Positions 1 to 12,200 are shown, numbered from the stretch's first letter. The stretch is DNA of 64,000 bases from Hetaerina americana (GCA_022747635.1 JAKTNV010000005.1:35946336-36010335), one strand, 5' to 3'. A program made the numbers and translations. Notes: generated from the sequence alone by a model not told the origin.

Positions 1-420
1 GGAGGAGGAGCGCGGGAGAACCGAAAAGGGGGTGAATGGGAGGGCTTGAAAAGGGCGTGGAAGGGGGGAAGTAAGGAACGCGACGGGAAAGGGGCGAACC
101 GGGGGAAAGGTGTGCCCTGGGCCAAAGGGGGTTGTAGGTGGGTTATTACCGATGGCGGGAAGGGCGTGCGTGTGTATGTAAGTGTGTGTGTGTGCCGTGG
201 CTCCTCGGATGGGTTCCCTTGTGTACCGTCGTGTCCATTGTTCCCATTCCTATCGGTGAGGTCAATGGAGAAGCGAGCGGGTGGAGAGGGCAGGAGTGAC
301 GCGAAAGAGGACCAATGGGAGGGAGGATGAGGAGGGTGCGAGGCTTTGGCCTTAAATGGCAATTGTTGCTCCCTGGAGGTGATGCGGAGGGAGAGAAGAG
401 TGAAGCATGGTGAGGGAATC
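1..420. other. GC- and purine-rich island with short GT tract
   Basis: The + strand is dominated by G and A (runs such as ggaggagg and gggaaagggg) with several CpG dinucleotides, and a short (GT)n tract lies near 176-195. A 94-codon open frame at 46-330 translates to Gly/Lys/Arg-rich low-complexity protein with no recognisable domain, so I do not call it a gene. The island could be the edge of a CpG-island promoter cut by the window start. Confidence 0.6.
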
Positions 421-741
421 AAAGAGAGGCAAATGCTGACGATGAATAGAAATGTTTTTCTTAGATTCCGGAACGGAATGTGAGTATAAGAGTACATGAA
501 TAGAGGAGTGGGAATAAATTAAGTTTCTTTTTAAGGAAATAGGGTAGGACTAAGATTAGCAGCAATTAGTATTATTTATTCATTAGGACTAGCGGTATTC
601 CTGAACATAGAGGACATTTTCATGGACTTCATATTCAATTACACGAGATGATTCTTGAATGATAATCAAGTTATCCCAATAGTTATTAAATAATATCGTA
701 GCACTAATTTCGATAATCGGCAAAATATATTTTCGAATATT
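421..741. other. AT-rich unannotated DNA
   Basis: Unique-looking AT-rich sequence. No open frame, repeat or RNA gene was seen. Confidence 0.6.
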
Positions 742-900
742 TCATTTTTTTAAATGAATCAATGAATATATATACACACACACGCATATATATATATATG
801 TGTGTATACATTTTTTATGGTTTATATATATACAGTATATATGTGTGTGCACGTATATATATTTATATGTACCTTTATATATGTACACATTTACATATAT
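742..900. repeat. TA/CA/TG microsatellite-like tract
   Basis: Alternating (TA)n with (CA)n and (TG)n interruptions. The tract abuts the left end of the mariner element at 901, which fits the TA target preference of mariner transposons. Open frames in it on both strands are Tyr/Ile repeats and are spurious. Confidence 0.9.
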
Positions 901-1786
901 ACAGGGTCCGTACTGGTTCGCTGCAGCCTCAATGGAGTGGTTGATGGGGGTCCGACCGGTCGACTCTATAGAGGGGTCCCCCACAACTCAGGTGCACTTA
1001 AGTTCAGTCGCCTCGGGGCATGCGTTAGGACAGGAGGTGGATTTTTCTGATGTGTAATTGTTTGTGGTGTCGCCGCGCCAGCATGGAGCGCACCGTCGAG
1101 CAACAGTACGCTGTGAAGTTTTGCGTTAAACTCGGGAAATCCGCGTCGGAGACCCTTTAACTTATTAAATAGGCTTATATGGGTGATGCCTTCACCTGTA
1201 CAAGAGTTTTTAAAAGGCCCAAAATGTTCAAGGAAGGCCGGGAGCTCCCCGTTGGATGCCCGAAGACCGCTCGAACCGATGCTTAACTGTCCAAAGTGGA
1301 AAACGTTTCGGACTCTGACAGGCGTTTAACCATCGCCTATATCAGTGGGGAGACCGGCCTTTCAGTCGGACATCATTGTAATACACCATTGTAACAGAGG
1401 ATCTTGCGATGAGGTAAGTGTGCGCGAAGCTGGTGCCGAAAGTTTTGAGCGAGGAACAAAAACTGTCGTGGTTGAAAATTTCGCAAGAAATTTTGGACTA
1501 CGCCCAGGAAGATGAAGATTTTCTCGACAACGCTATACCTCAAAGGATAACTCAAAAGGAGCTCAAAGAATATCGGTTTGACTCCATCGAGGAGGTTCAA
1601 GCGACGACGACAAAGGCTCTCAACAGAATATACCGGAAAACGACTTCCAGCGGGCTTTTGACGAGTGGCAAACGCGCCGCACAAAGTGTATCGATGCAGG
1701 AGAAATGTATTTTGAAGATTATTAGGTAATTCCAATAATTTTTTTATTATTTGAACCAGTACCTATACTTATGTTACGGACCCTGT
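901..1786 (+). mobile_element. Tc1/mariner-type DNA transposon, internally deleted
   Basis: The left end begins acagggtccgta and the right end finishes tacggaccctgt, so the outermost roughly 12 bp are inverted repeats. Just inside, the right inverted repeat carries about 15 extra bases (around 1757-1773) absent from the left one, after which both share actggttc. Between the ends lies a decayed mariner transposase reading frame in the + orientation. The element is about 886 bp, shorter than the usual 1.3 kb or so for full mariners, because the catalytic region has been lost. The right end is followed by TA; the left end follows an AT-repeat, so the exact TA duplication is off by one base. It can only be non-autonomous. 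Confidence 0.88.
1083..1725 (+). pseudogene. Mariner transposase pseudogene lacking the catalytic core
   Basis: Transposases of this family bind the terminal repeats and cut and paste the element at TA sites. Translation from the ATG at 1083 gives MERTVEQQYAVKFC and continues KLGKSASETL, a typical mariner N-terminal helix-turn-helix start, before a stop. Downstream pieces in shifting frames include VFKRP.MFKEGREL, MCAKLVPKVLSEEQK, EDEDFLDNA and then LKEYRFDSIEEVQA, DFQRAFDEW and CIDAGEMYFEDY followed by a stop at 1723. The jump from DFLDNA directly to the region around KELKEYRFDS removes the whole segment that normally holds all three catalytic Asp residues (TGDE, HDN and the third Asp of the DD34D triad). 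Several stops and frameshifts confirm it is dead. The family assignment rests on recalled motif patterns, not a database search. Confidence 0.88.
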
Positions 1787-2084
1787 TAATATAATTTTAT
1801 ATATTATTTATATTTTTTTAAAGGTAATCTACCGGTTAAGGTAGGCTTTTGGATGGACACAGCTACTAAATTAAACATTTTGTGAGTCCAAACAAAACAC
1901 AAAATCCAGCATCCTACTCTATATCAGGTCCCTCTTCATCTCTGAGTACTTTCTTCCTCCCTTCATCCTGTCCAATATCCCTATCCTGTTCCTTCCCTTT
2001 CCTCGTTTGCCTAACATTCTCCCCTCAACTACAGTCTTCAACATCCCGCTGCCGGTCAATACCCCCTTTATCCACTTTTACTGC

Positions 2085-2097
2085 CTCCATAGGATTT
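2085..2097. repeat. Left target-site duplication of the SINE
   Basis: ctccataggattt here is repeated exactly at 2406-2418 on the other side of the SINE. The empty counterpart in the second repeat copy (near 23325-23340, reverse complement) has one copy only (ctccatagcattt), confirming it is an insertion duplication. Confidence 0.88.
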
Positions 2098-2405
2098 CGA
2101 GGATCGTGATGGTGAGGTGGCTATCGCACTGGCTTCCCACCAAGAGAGCCCGGTTTCAAATCCCGGCGGTGTTGAATATTTTTCAGAGGTATCTCGATCC
2201 CTTCTTAAGGTGTTTTTTGGAGGGCACTTTGAGTGAGTGCGCCGTCCGTCGGATGGGACGTTAAGCTGCAGACGCCTTGACACCTTTCGTTAAGAGTAGG
2301 CTAATGCCGACGCCGGGTTTCTCTCCACCCTTCATCCTTTCCTATCCATCCCCTATGGCGCAAATGACTTCGGCTGTCGGTCGCCTCCCCTAAATACTAC
2401 TACTA
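2098..2405 (+). mobile_element. tRNA-derived SINE (about 308 bp)
   Basis: The element lies exactly between two copies of a 13-bp target duplication. Its head looks like a tRNA-derived Pol III promoter: a box A-like tggctatcgcactgg near 2118 and a box B-like ggtttcaaatccc near 2151. The body contains gtcggatgggacgttaag near 2249, a sequence type common in arthropod tRNA SINEs as I recall, and a 3' part gcgcaaatgacttcggctgt followed by a (CTA)n tail. SINEs are transcribed by RNA polymerase III and copied by a partner LINE's reverse transcriptase; the (CTA)n tail and 13-bp duplication fit target-primed insertion. No other copy was spotted in the window. Confidence 0.85.
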
Positions 2406-2418
2406 CTCCATAGGATTT
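2406..2418. repeat. Right target-site duplication of the SINE
   Basis: Exact 13-bp match to 2085-2097, directly after the (CTA)n tail. Confidence 0.88.
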
Positions 2419-2487
2419 TTCCCAACAAACCCCTCTCTTCGCCCACCATAGCAAGTACTTCCTCATTTGTTTTCTTCTTCTTCTCTG

Positions 2488-2491
<4 letters not shown>

Positions 2492-2555
<64 letters not shown>

Positions 2556-2576
2556 TTATTTATTTTTATATATATA
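2492..2576. repeat. (AT)n / (ATTT)n microsatellite
   Basis: About 60 bp of uninterrupted AT repeat, then ATTT units, then AT again. It sits at the 3' side of interspersed repeat copy 1 and may be that element's tail. Confidence 0.95.
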
Positions 2577-3583
2577 TTTTATGTTTAGTGTCACAGACCT
2601 TGCTTCACTATTGATGAAAGTAGTTCTAAAGACAGTGTTAGGTACATATTTCATTGGTTTCATGATCGATTTCATTCCTAAAATAACCAAAAGTTCGTAA
2701 ATCTATACCATTTCATCTACTTTGGTACATTTACTGCCTATCTCTGTGAATTAATAGGCATTCGAAATGACTGGTAATTTAAAAATCCTCCCTTTAGAAT
2801 TACGAAAACGTTGCCACGGGAAAAGATCTTTGGACCTGCGTTTTCCTAATATTGTATCAGGATTGTTGGTTTTCTAAGTTAAAATGTGCCAAATCTGCGT
2901 CTAATTTTCACCGGATGCTCAACTTAAATCATAACTTAAAACTCATCAATTTATAGCCATAGAAAATATTTGTGTGGGATTTTTATTATAAACGATAATA
3001 ACCCATTAAAAAAAAGCCGTCTTTTCGTCAGTAGGTAAACGAAATACGTACACAAGTAATTTTCTGAAATATTGAGCATATCAATAAGCAAATACTTTTC
3101 ACTCAATTTTTCCACCAAACAGAAAATGTTGTTCAAGTAAGCTCATCGGTCGCCATCTTTTATTCATTAAAGAATCATTTTTTTAATTAACAATGTAGTT
3201 TTTAGGGTGATGCCGTTGAGTACTATAGATGATTAACGTTGCCATCAATGACAGAGATTGGTATATTTTCAACCATTACTTCCAAAACTTTGTCACATTC
3301 ATTCGGAAACTTCATTTCTTAATTATTTCACAATACCCAAAAAAGGAAGGGAAGTTTCTTTAACTGTATTATGAAGACAATTAAAATCATTCTTGGAATA
3401 ACGTTCCTCACTCCCATCAGCAGAGTTTTAAGTAATTCACTGGTCATGCTCACGTTTTATATCGCTCTCATTATTTCGTCTTCCTCAAACGGGAGACATT
3501 CATCCACATACACTATTTTTCTTCTATTAAACACGCTTTGCCCGTTTGAAATGAGGAAGTTTTATTTGAGCAGGCGAGAGAAG
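2577..3583. other. AT-rich unannotated DNA
   Basis: AT-rich single-copy-looking sequence. Short open frames (up to 89 codons at 3371) show no family resemblance and no splice context I can support. Confidence 0.55.
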
Positions 3584-3678
3584 CCTGAGAGAGTGAGAGA
3601 GAGGAGAAAAAACGGATTTCGTCAGACCACTCGCAGCTAAAACTCCCGAACTATTTTTCTCTCTCTCACTCTCTCGGG
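3584..3678. repeat. GAGA-type inverted repeat (20-bp arms, 55-bp spacer)
   Basis: Arm 3584-3603 (cctgagagagtgagagagag) pairs with arm 3659-3678 (ctctctctcactctctcggg) with a single G-T wobble or mismatch. Such a structure can form a hairpin in RNA; as DNA it also presents GAGA-type motifs on both strands. Confidence 0.75.
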
Positions 3679-3679
3679 T

Positions 3680-4240
3680 AAAAAAAAAACTTTTCTTCTC
3701 CAGGAATTGTCCAAAAACGGCAATATTTCCACCCTCTTCCAGCCACCTTCTCTCACCCTCTTACGCAATACCTCTACACACTCATTCCTCAACATGTCCC
3801 CTTAAAAATCTCTCCCCATCCCTTTCATTCCGCAGTTTTTCATTTCCCTCCGGTACACTCTTCCTTTCCGTCCTCTTATCCCTTTCCTTCATCTGATCTT
3901 CTCCTTTCTTCCATTTTGAATGGAATTGGCATTACGTTCTTTTCTCCCTCCTTTTTTTCCATTTCTATTCGTGCTATTCTTAAATTTTTTTTCGTCGGCC
4001 ATTCCGTCCCGGGAGTGAGCTCTCAAGCGTTCCCCCCCCCCGCTGTGTTCTCTTTTTCTGTGTTGCCTCTAAACATTCCTTCCGAATCCGTTTCAAGGAT
4101 GTACCATTCTTGTAGCTCTTCAGTTAAGAGCATCCGCTATCCGCATTTGAAATTCTCCCCTCCACTATCTCAATTAGTTTGTTTATCCTTGTGTCCTCCC
4201 TCCACGCTGAATAACTCTTGGCCATTCTGTAACTTTATCA
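3680..4240. other. Pyrimidine-rich tract
   Basis: The + strand is rich in C and T with a run of 11 C near 4031. The 138-codon open frame at 3916-4332 is Ser/Pro/Phe-rich low complexity and is not supported as a gene. Confidence 0.6.
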
Positions 4241-5550
4241 ACAATTATTTTGGCGAGTGTCCCGTTAATAAGCATCCGTATTATTCTTTCTCGCCGATAT
4301 TTTACCACACAATAATACTGGTTACTAGGTAACGCTTCCCATCATCTTCGTCTTCATATGAATCTTATGATGATGATCAAACACTAGGATTCGATCGTTG
4401 CAGCCCTTCAAATATCCCACTTCCTGGCATATTATTATTCCTTCATAGTTCTATGAATAACCCGAAGGTGAAAAAAAACAGTGGCCGTCGTATGGCTCGG
4501 GTTAGCAATTTTACCAATCATTTAATCGGAGAAGGTTGGGATGCTTGCAACAAGCTGAAGGTAACGCATATGTTCCAGGATAAGTATACCAGATTCAAAA
4601 TCCAAGGATTCTCCTTACGTCATGTAACTTTCACGCCCTTTATTTCATATGAACCTGCATAATTAATACCCAAATTGAATTAATTCAAATTTCAAAACAA
4701 AATATTATTTTTCGCATGCATGTAACAACAATTACGGGTAAACGAACTTAAAATTTATTTCCATAAACCATCCGGGTGAGACAATCGTTTATTGTAAACT
4801 CTGTCACTTTTTATACGTCTCGTGCGTGTTAACGGAAACTATTATTTTTTTTAACCAGCCAAGTTAATATTGTTAAAAAATTATTGGAATGCAGCATGTA
4901 TAATGCTTATTCCTGTCTTAATTTGGATATATTCCAACACTTTCTCATTTCCGACTCAAGAAGCTCTTTTAGCAAGCTTATACGAGTATATTAGCAGGAA
5001 AGTTTATCATATTATTTAGTAAGTTAATATATATTTTAAAAAAGACTCGTAAAAATTTTTCATATAGAATTTTCTAATTTATAGCGATTTCCGACCCATT
5101 TCAAATTTTCCGACCCAATTTTAACATTGTCACTCTGCTTTATCAAACAGGAATATATCATAACTACCTATGGAACGGCTTTTGTATTGAATTTGTTAGG
5201 AAAAGTTTTAATATCTACAAATTTTCCAGTTCTACAAGTTCTCCACCCTGTTGGAAAATAGTTTTATACCCTAGAGCCAGTACAATACCAGTACAGTACA
5301 ATATATGCTCCCATTACTTAACTTACGCTAGGAACAGTATGAGCAATTTAATATCGCATGCAACAAGTTAAATGCCATGGTGGTTTTTTTATATAAGCTT
5401 CGATGTATATTTCTACATCCTCGGAAAATTAAAAGATCCTATTAATGTCACTCACTCATTTCGTTCCAGCAAATTTCACCGCGGTAATGGTCTTCATTTG
5501 CACTTTACCCTTCATGTGTCGAATTCGCAAGGCCAACACTAAATAAAAAC
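4241..5550. other. AT-rich unannotated DNA
   Basis: No repeat, RNA gene or convincing reading frame. A small run of related cagtaca units occurs near 5278-5300. Confidence 0.55.
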
Positions 5551-6875
5551 TAACCTCACCTCTCGCCCCTCCACCAATACCAATAACAATGGAATCAACC
5601 ATTGGCTTACCTCATCCAATCCCCCACCCGCGCTTAAGTAACCCACTTCCACATAATCTCCCCACTCATTCTCGTTCCTCTACAATTCCCAACGCGGTGG
5701 CTCTTCTTCATTCCTCCTCCGGCCCTGCTCACAAACACAGCCGGCTGTCGGCCATCCTTCTCCGAGGTCCCCACCCCCTTTTCGATGCCTCCCCTCCCAA
5801 CGAGGAATGGGAGGAGGAGCAGAAACGACGCTAACGGAGGGAGGGAGCTGTGGAGGCCCTCCTCCGAACCACCTCATCATCCGAGGACAGCAGACAAAGA
5901 AATCGGTAGTAGAAGAAGATTCGTCCCTGCCAAAATCCTCGCCGCTCCCGGTGCCCATACCACCACCATCGTCCCTCCCTCCCATCCATCCAAACATCCA
6001 GAAGAACGGTCGTACTTTTTTCACCACCTCCTTTCCGCCGTCTTCCACCTACCTCCTCAAACCACCCCACTCCGCCACTTATCTGCCCATTGTGCCCAAT
6101 CCCAAACCCCTCTCCAACTCCCCGCGAAACCGGAGGGCCCTTCTTTCTCATCCCTTTTCATACTTGCACTCGTGCATATGGCGAAACCTCTCCCTCCCGG
6201 AGAAAAAAAAACCCTCTGGCCGCCTCCTCTCCGAAGCGGTGCCTCTGTATAATTTCTTACGCTCATCTCCCCCTCCCCTAACTCCCCGGCCTTCCCCCGT
6301 GCACCCGTTCTCCAGTTCTAGTTGGCCCACTCACTCATGTGCGCATCCTTGCCCCCCTTTGCCCCTTGATCCCCCTCGCCACACTCCCAGAAGAGGTACC
6401 CCTCACCAAAACCCGCTTAGACCCCATACCCTGTGAGCTACCTTACCTACCCACCTCTCTTTCTCCCCTTCCAGCAACTTCCCTTCGAACAACCCCCTTT
6501 TTCCCTGTCCGAAGAACGCCCACTTCCAGCGGCAACAGCGAGATATAGCCATCTGACGAATGCCGGACGTGTTTGGGACGGCGAGAGGGAGAGAGGGCGC
6601 CCGGAGCGGGCGAGCGGGAGCAGCCGTCGGTGGCAGCGGCGGAGGGAGCGGAGGCAGCGGCGGAGGGAGCGGAGGCAGCGGCGGAGGGAGCGGCGACGGC
6701 TGAGGAGGCGCAGAGATGGGCCCCCGCGGAAGTGGAAGGCCGGGAGGGACCTTCGGGTGCGGGAGGGAGCGGCCGTGGAGGTGTGGGAGGAGGGAGGTGG
6801 AGGAAACAAAAGAACCGCGTCCAGCCGCGTGAGTGTACCGCCGGTGCCCTTCTCCCCCCGTCCGTATAATGCCAT
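5551..6875. other. GC-rich island, pyrimidine-rich then purine-rich
   Basis: C/T-rich on the + strand from about 5.55 to 6.55 kb, then G/A-rich with many CpGs from about 6.56 to 6.83 kb. The many overlapping open frames on both strands (up to 209 codons) are Pro/Ser- or Gly/Arg-rich and look like composition artefacts. A strong splice-donor consensus (gtgagt) occurs at 6829 after a GC-rich stretch, so a 5' exon of a + strand gene is possible but unproven. CpG-rich islands of this sort often mark promoters. Confidence 0.55.
6632..6694. repeat. 21-bp tandem repeat, three copies
   Basis: Units of ggcagcggcgg plus agggagcgga (21 bp) at 6632, 6653 and 6674. Because 21 is a multiple of three, the repeat is read in frame as AAAEGAE units in one + frame (open from 6573). 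Confidence 0.92.
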
Positions 6876-8700
6876 ATCTTGATTCGTTTTTTTTTATTTG
6901 AGCCGACATTTTCCTTTCTCTCCTAATGCCTGGAATTACTATAATATCCCCTTTTTCAACGGACTTCCTCCCCGACGAAGGCCCAATCCGGTGAAATAAA
7001 TATCTTGGAAATGAAAAATTAGCCAAACAAACACAGCTAGACGAGGCTGTTGTGCTCGCCTATTCGTCGCGAACAGAAATTGTTTTAATTGCTAGTTAAG
7101 AAAGGAGATGATGACACGCCTAAAGCTCTTACTCTCTACCTATAATTATTCTTTTTAGTTGACACTAACTTCTCTAACTCTTAACAATGCAAAGGATCAT
7201 CCCCCATTAACTGGAAATCCATTTGAGAACGTGACACCGTCGATTTGTATCTTGACACCAATCCATTACCCATCCCTGTCTCGAGGCTCACCCGTCTCTA
7301 ACGTTGCCATTTTCTGTTTTAAAATGACTTTGGAATTTTGACGCCCGACAAACAGAAATCAACGCGATTGATTTTCCTCTTCCACAAATGTTGTATTATT
7401 AACACGGGAATTAAACAATATAAGCAGGCCTTATCAGAATTAATATGCCGCTGACTAGGAAAATAATTTTCCCAGTCACTCAAAAAATGAGATAGTCAGG
7501 GCTTCTTCTCATGTTTATTTCAAGTAAATGGGCAAATATTTAAAACAATTATCATGTTCACCAAGCTCTAAACTGATTCCTGCTTTTATGTGTAATTTAG
7601 TGATTTTGTTGAAATAAATTCACACATTATTAAATTTAAATATTGGCTCTGTCTCTCCGTAGAACAGTTTCGTTGCGGTATAAAAAATATTTGCCACAAA
7701 AAAAATCCGTTATATTTATTGTGCTTTGTTTCTTAGGATTATATGTACTATACATAGGATTATAATGATATTGGATTGACACAAATAATTTATTGCCTCA
7801 TTATATTCGAGCAAAAATATATTAATAAATCTTAAGCTCTGGATATGAGAACATAGCGGTCATTTTACACAGTAAGCACAGTAATTTGGTGGTGACTTTT
7901 TGTTAATACCATTGATTTTCGCTTCCATTTGTATTAAGTCCACTAAAACCACATTAATTTACAGCAAAAAAATTGTAAGCAATGTTAATTACTTCACAGA
8001 AACTTTTTATTATAACAGCTCGTTATCAACGATAGTGATTACTGGTTATATTGACTTTGTTAATTATGTATCCATATCTACTAGTACAGCTAACTAGGGA
8101 ATATATTTCATAATTAGGCTGCGTATGAGGTAATGTACCCAAACAAAGTTAATACTTCATATCATTTGATACGTATGTTGAGTTAGTTTTAATTTTCAAT
8201 TTGAACGGTATATGTTGGTATTTAAATGCTCTAGAGATTTTTTATCACTCCTTGTCTTACATAAACCCACGTCCATATTATACCGCAGGTTAGAAAGAAC
8301 TTGGAGACTTAATGGTCGTAGAAATCAGTAATCACTCATTGCATGGTTATAAGAAAATGTTATTCGCCTCATAAATAGTTTGAATGGTTATTAAGAAACA
8401 ATATGTTTACATGGGTAATTAAATTCATTCGGTTGTACAATTTTCAAATAATTAGATAACTTAGCATTAGCATTTATTTATTTCGTCCAAATGCAATATA
8501 TGGACACAAACTTTGAAAAATCTTCCTTGAACTTGTTTTTCCAGCAAGTTCAAACGTAGCACTCCTATCGCTTGGTGTATGTCTCTATCCAGACCTCAGG
8601 CTAGTCTATTCCTGCGTCATCTGTGGACTTTCTAGCTACGCCAGTAATTATAGCTGAGGAGACCAAATAATAATAACGGCCTAGTTGACTGCAGCTGATA
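6876..8700. other. AT-rich unannotated DNA
   Basis: Nothing recognisable. A slightly more balanced stretch at 8545-8690 (around cctcaggctagtctattcc) could be an old repeat but has no second copy here. Confidence 0.5.
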
Positions 8701-9270
8701 TTTTTTTTTCACGTTCAGTCAGAGGCAATGGATATTTCAGGTGGACCTAGCAGGAAGCAGAGCGGAGTTGGAACGACTGGGAAATCGATTTCACTCGTCC
8801 GGGACTGTAAGATGATTTACAGATAAAGCGGTTCGAAACTTAGCCAATGGGAGTTTTGGTTTTTTTTGTTCAGAGTCAGAAAGAGGGAGGGAGGTAACTG
8901 GGGCCCTATGGCGAGAGATCCTAATGGCAGATAGGCAGCCATGGTCGATGATTTCCCGCCTCACTCCCAGCCTAAAATACTCTGGGAACATTGGTTTCGC
9001 GGGAAACCGCTGATGCCACCCACACAACAACCAATGCCACCCACGGAGGGAATTGAATGGTTTGGCTGGAGGAGGGACTCTGCGGAGGGGTGGAGGGGCC
9101 GAGGGGCGGGGGAATAATCGTGAGCTGGCGAAGGGGACGGAAGGGAAAGTCAAATGAGGCGCAGCGATTAGAATGGGGGATCGAGATCGAAAGGGTATTG
9201 CACGTGAGAAAGGTGGTACTGTGAGGGAGAACTTGAATTAGATGAGAGATGGGACAAAAGATCACTAGCT
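8701..9270. other. G-rich island
   Basis: G/A-rich + strand with gaggggcggggg near 9098. Minus-strand open frames of 97-120 codons here are Pro/Ser-rich and overlapping in different frames, so are taken as artefacts. Confidence 0.55.
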
Positions 9271-12200
9271 ACGAATTAGCATTTTCTAAATATTGAGACT
9301 AACGTTACGAGTATTCTTAAAATTACCAGTTACAAATTCCTTGCGACAATGCGAAAAAAAATGCGACTCCATTCTGCACCCAAATTTAAGGAGTAAACTA
9401 TCCTGGAGTTTAGCTACATCAAAATAAACAAATGGTTGAATGCACTGGGACATTTCAATTATTTGATGATTTTGGTCAGTATCTTCTTCCATAACGGATT
9501 AATCAATTGGATACGATGCATCATTTAAACCGTAAAAAAATCATTAAAATCTGATAGAAAACATTTATATGAAAGGATAATTTTACATGGGAAATTACTA
9601 TTCTCGTAAATGGTTTTTTTTATTATTTCACTTGCGCATGCATTTGAATTATTGAGCCAGATATATTTTCAATTTATGTGACGCTCACAAATTAATTCTA
9701 GAACCTTTAACTTTTCTTCGGGAAGTATATGGTTACCAGATAAAATTATGAAAAAAACCACAGGTAAATATTTCTAAGCAATTGAAAATTCAGAATAATT
9801 TGCGAGAAAAGGGATAGATTACCTTAAAGGGTTAAAAACTGGTTAATCCTTTTGCCTTCGTGCATAAAGGAGTTCGGTGCTCTTGATAATATTTTAAGCA
9901 TATCATATTCGTTCACATTTCCATTTGGAAGATCACAAGAATTGTGTGATAAATACGTAATTGGACAATAAAGCTGCAAATTTGCCCAATTAACGTGACT
10001 AAGGAAGCGAGATTTAGTGCAGCATGAGTTCAGCGTAGCAATATTTCAATCAATATGAAATTGAAGTGATATTTTCATGAAAATGACAAATACATCACCA
10101 TAGGGTTCCAATTTATTTTGTAAATGAGGACTAACAATGGAATTATTCACTAACTGTGGGCATACATATTATGCAATGGTCAGCCTTTCCCCATACAATG
10201 AGAGCCAGATTTCTGTATTGATGAAACCATATTTCCTAAATGATCACTATAAAACGGAATATATTTATATGTATGTTTTTGGAATTTAATCCATGGACAG
10301 TTAAAAATACTGTAAAGAGTGCTACACTTAAACAGATATGTTGCAATACCTACATAATAATGAGGCTGTTTTCATTCAAACACTTTCCATTAATACAGCA
10401 AAAATTGATTCAAATGTATGGTAGACTTTCAGTCTCATGAAGAAACTTATTGATAGGAAATTAGGCGGGAGATTTTTTAAAGTTTTAAAGGGTAAATGTG
10501 GATCTAATACACTGCATTAAGAAAATGAAATTTTTAAAATATTTCCGTCAATAATGGGATACATAAGTGTACTCAGTTTGCATCTTTAGTTTACTTTGTA
10601 ATGTGGAGTCGGACAATAAGTGCAATGCAATGGAGAGGTCAGCATATATTGTGCTCATGAGTAAAAACAAGCCGAGACAACGAAGCCGAAACAAGCCGAA
10701 CGTAAATTAAAAGAAGAGAGATGAATGACAGTAATGACGAGATTTGGAAAAAATTTGAATTGACCAAGCACTATTAAAATCTTTATCGAGGCCTGGTATC
10801 GATGTCCAGGCACGTTTTCATGTTCTATGAGCACTAAATGTGCATAGGAATACAATGTAAAAAGGTATCGAGTAAATAACCAAATTAATCTTAACGCGCA
10901 TTTATTCACTGGTGTTATGTAGATTAATTCATAGTTCAAAATAATTTCTTTAAAGCATGCACCTGATTTACGAGTATTCTCGTTGGAATATATACATCTT
11001 CATCAGCTAGAAAACTGCGCATCTAAACGAAGAATGGCATTGGCGAACATTAGGAGTGGGGGGAGAAACCTAAATGCATGAAAATTTGGAGAGTTTTCCT
11101 CTGATTTGCTTTTCGTGCTTGATGCGGCTCATTGATTTGGAAAAATGCGGGGGACGATAACTCAGTTTCTAAAATCGAAGGCAGGAAAGAGAAAGTCAGA
11201 AATGTTGAGGACAGGGAGGGTAATTTTCTCTTGATACATGGACCAGGAAAAATTCCCTTTAAAAACCGTAGAGGGCTGTAAAAAAGTCATAATTGTATGT
11301 GAACCTATTTTTACAGAGGAAGGGAAATAACCAAAAGCTCAAATAAGCCTATCACATTGAAAGAGTTCAATAGTTATAGACCTCATATAGCACTAATAAT
11401 CAAACAATTCGCTCATTTTATGCTAACATGACCAGCCACTGTCTTCCTTTAAATCTTCAGCTGTCAGATTAACCTATGCATATATAGTATATCTAACATC
11501 CCAATAAATTAGTTCTATGACAACACAAAATCGGAGCGTTTCTTCCAAGGCCAGTTAGTGTCTAAGTTTTTTAAATTCAATGTAGGCTAATTAAAAACTA
11601 TTTTAACTGACTCTAGCACTTATTAAATCGCATTCCATTTATATGAGATATATTATTATAAATTTGCGTAAGAAGACGCTTAAGAAATGAAAGAAAATTT
11701 TATTGCAGCCATAAATGAAAGAACCCTTTATGTAAAACCCCGAAAATCTTGGACTTCCATTAACTAGTGCTTGTTAAATGTCTAATAGAAAAATATTTAT
11801 GAACACAACTTATAATTGATTGAAGGTCTTGTCATAGTAAAGAAACACGTTTCCACGCAAACAAGTCACACATTAATGCAGCTAAAATAATCAAAAAGAA
11901 TTTTTACCTATTTTCAAAAATCATCAGGTAATATCTTAAATAGCGCATTAAATTCCGTTAGGCTAAAACAATTTATATAAAAATTAATTTAGTCTCTCCT
12001 TAACTGCACTATTCTAAGGTGGAAAACGGCATTATGATTCTTAGACTTGTGTACGCCTACCCATAAGCGATAACATATTTCGCCTTTTTCTGACTTGAAA
12101 TAAAAATGCATAATGAAATGCTGCTCACGCGTAAGAAAGTTTTGTCTATGATTTTATCTACGAGTACACAATTAGTGACTCAGCAAAAGAGATCACTCTG

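Larger units (their letters stand above)
1841..2432. repeat. Interspersed repeat, copy 1, split by a SINE
   Basis: This stretch, with the SINE at 2098-2405 removed, matches the reverse complement of 23315-23580 over about 260 bp at high identity. Shared landmarks include tccaaacaaaacacaaaatc, cttccctttcctcgtttgcc and cagtcttcaacatccc. Beyond the shared part, copy 1 continues as pyrimidine-rich DNA and ends in the (AT)n tract at 2492. The other copy also ends in an (ATAA/AT)n tract at the corresponding side, which suggests a retroelement-style simple-repeat tail. I do not recognise the family; the minus-strand translation resembles no domain I can name. Confidence 0.8.

Noticed and set aside
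1373..1735. 120-codon minus-strand frame
   Set aside because: It is the antisense shadow of the mariner transposase pseudogene.
5807..6436. 209-codon plus-strand frame
   Set aside because: Pro/Ser-rich product of C/T-rich DNA without domain.
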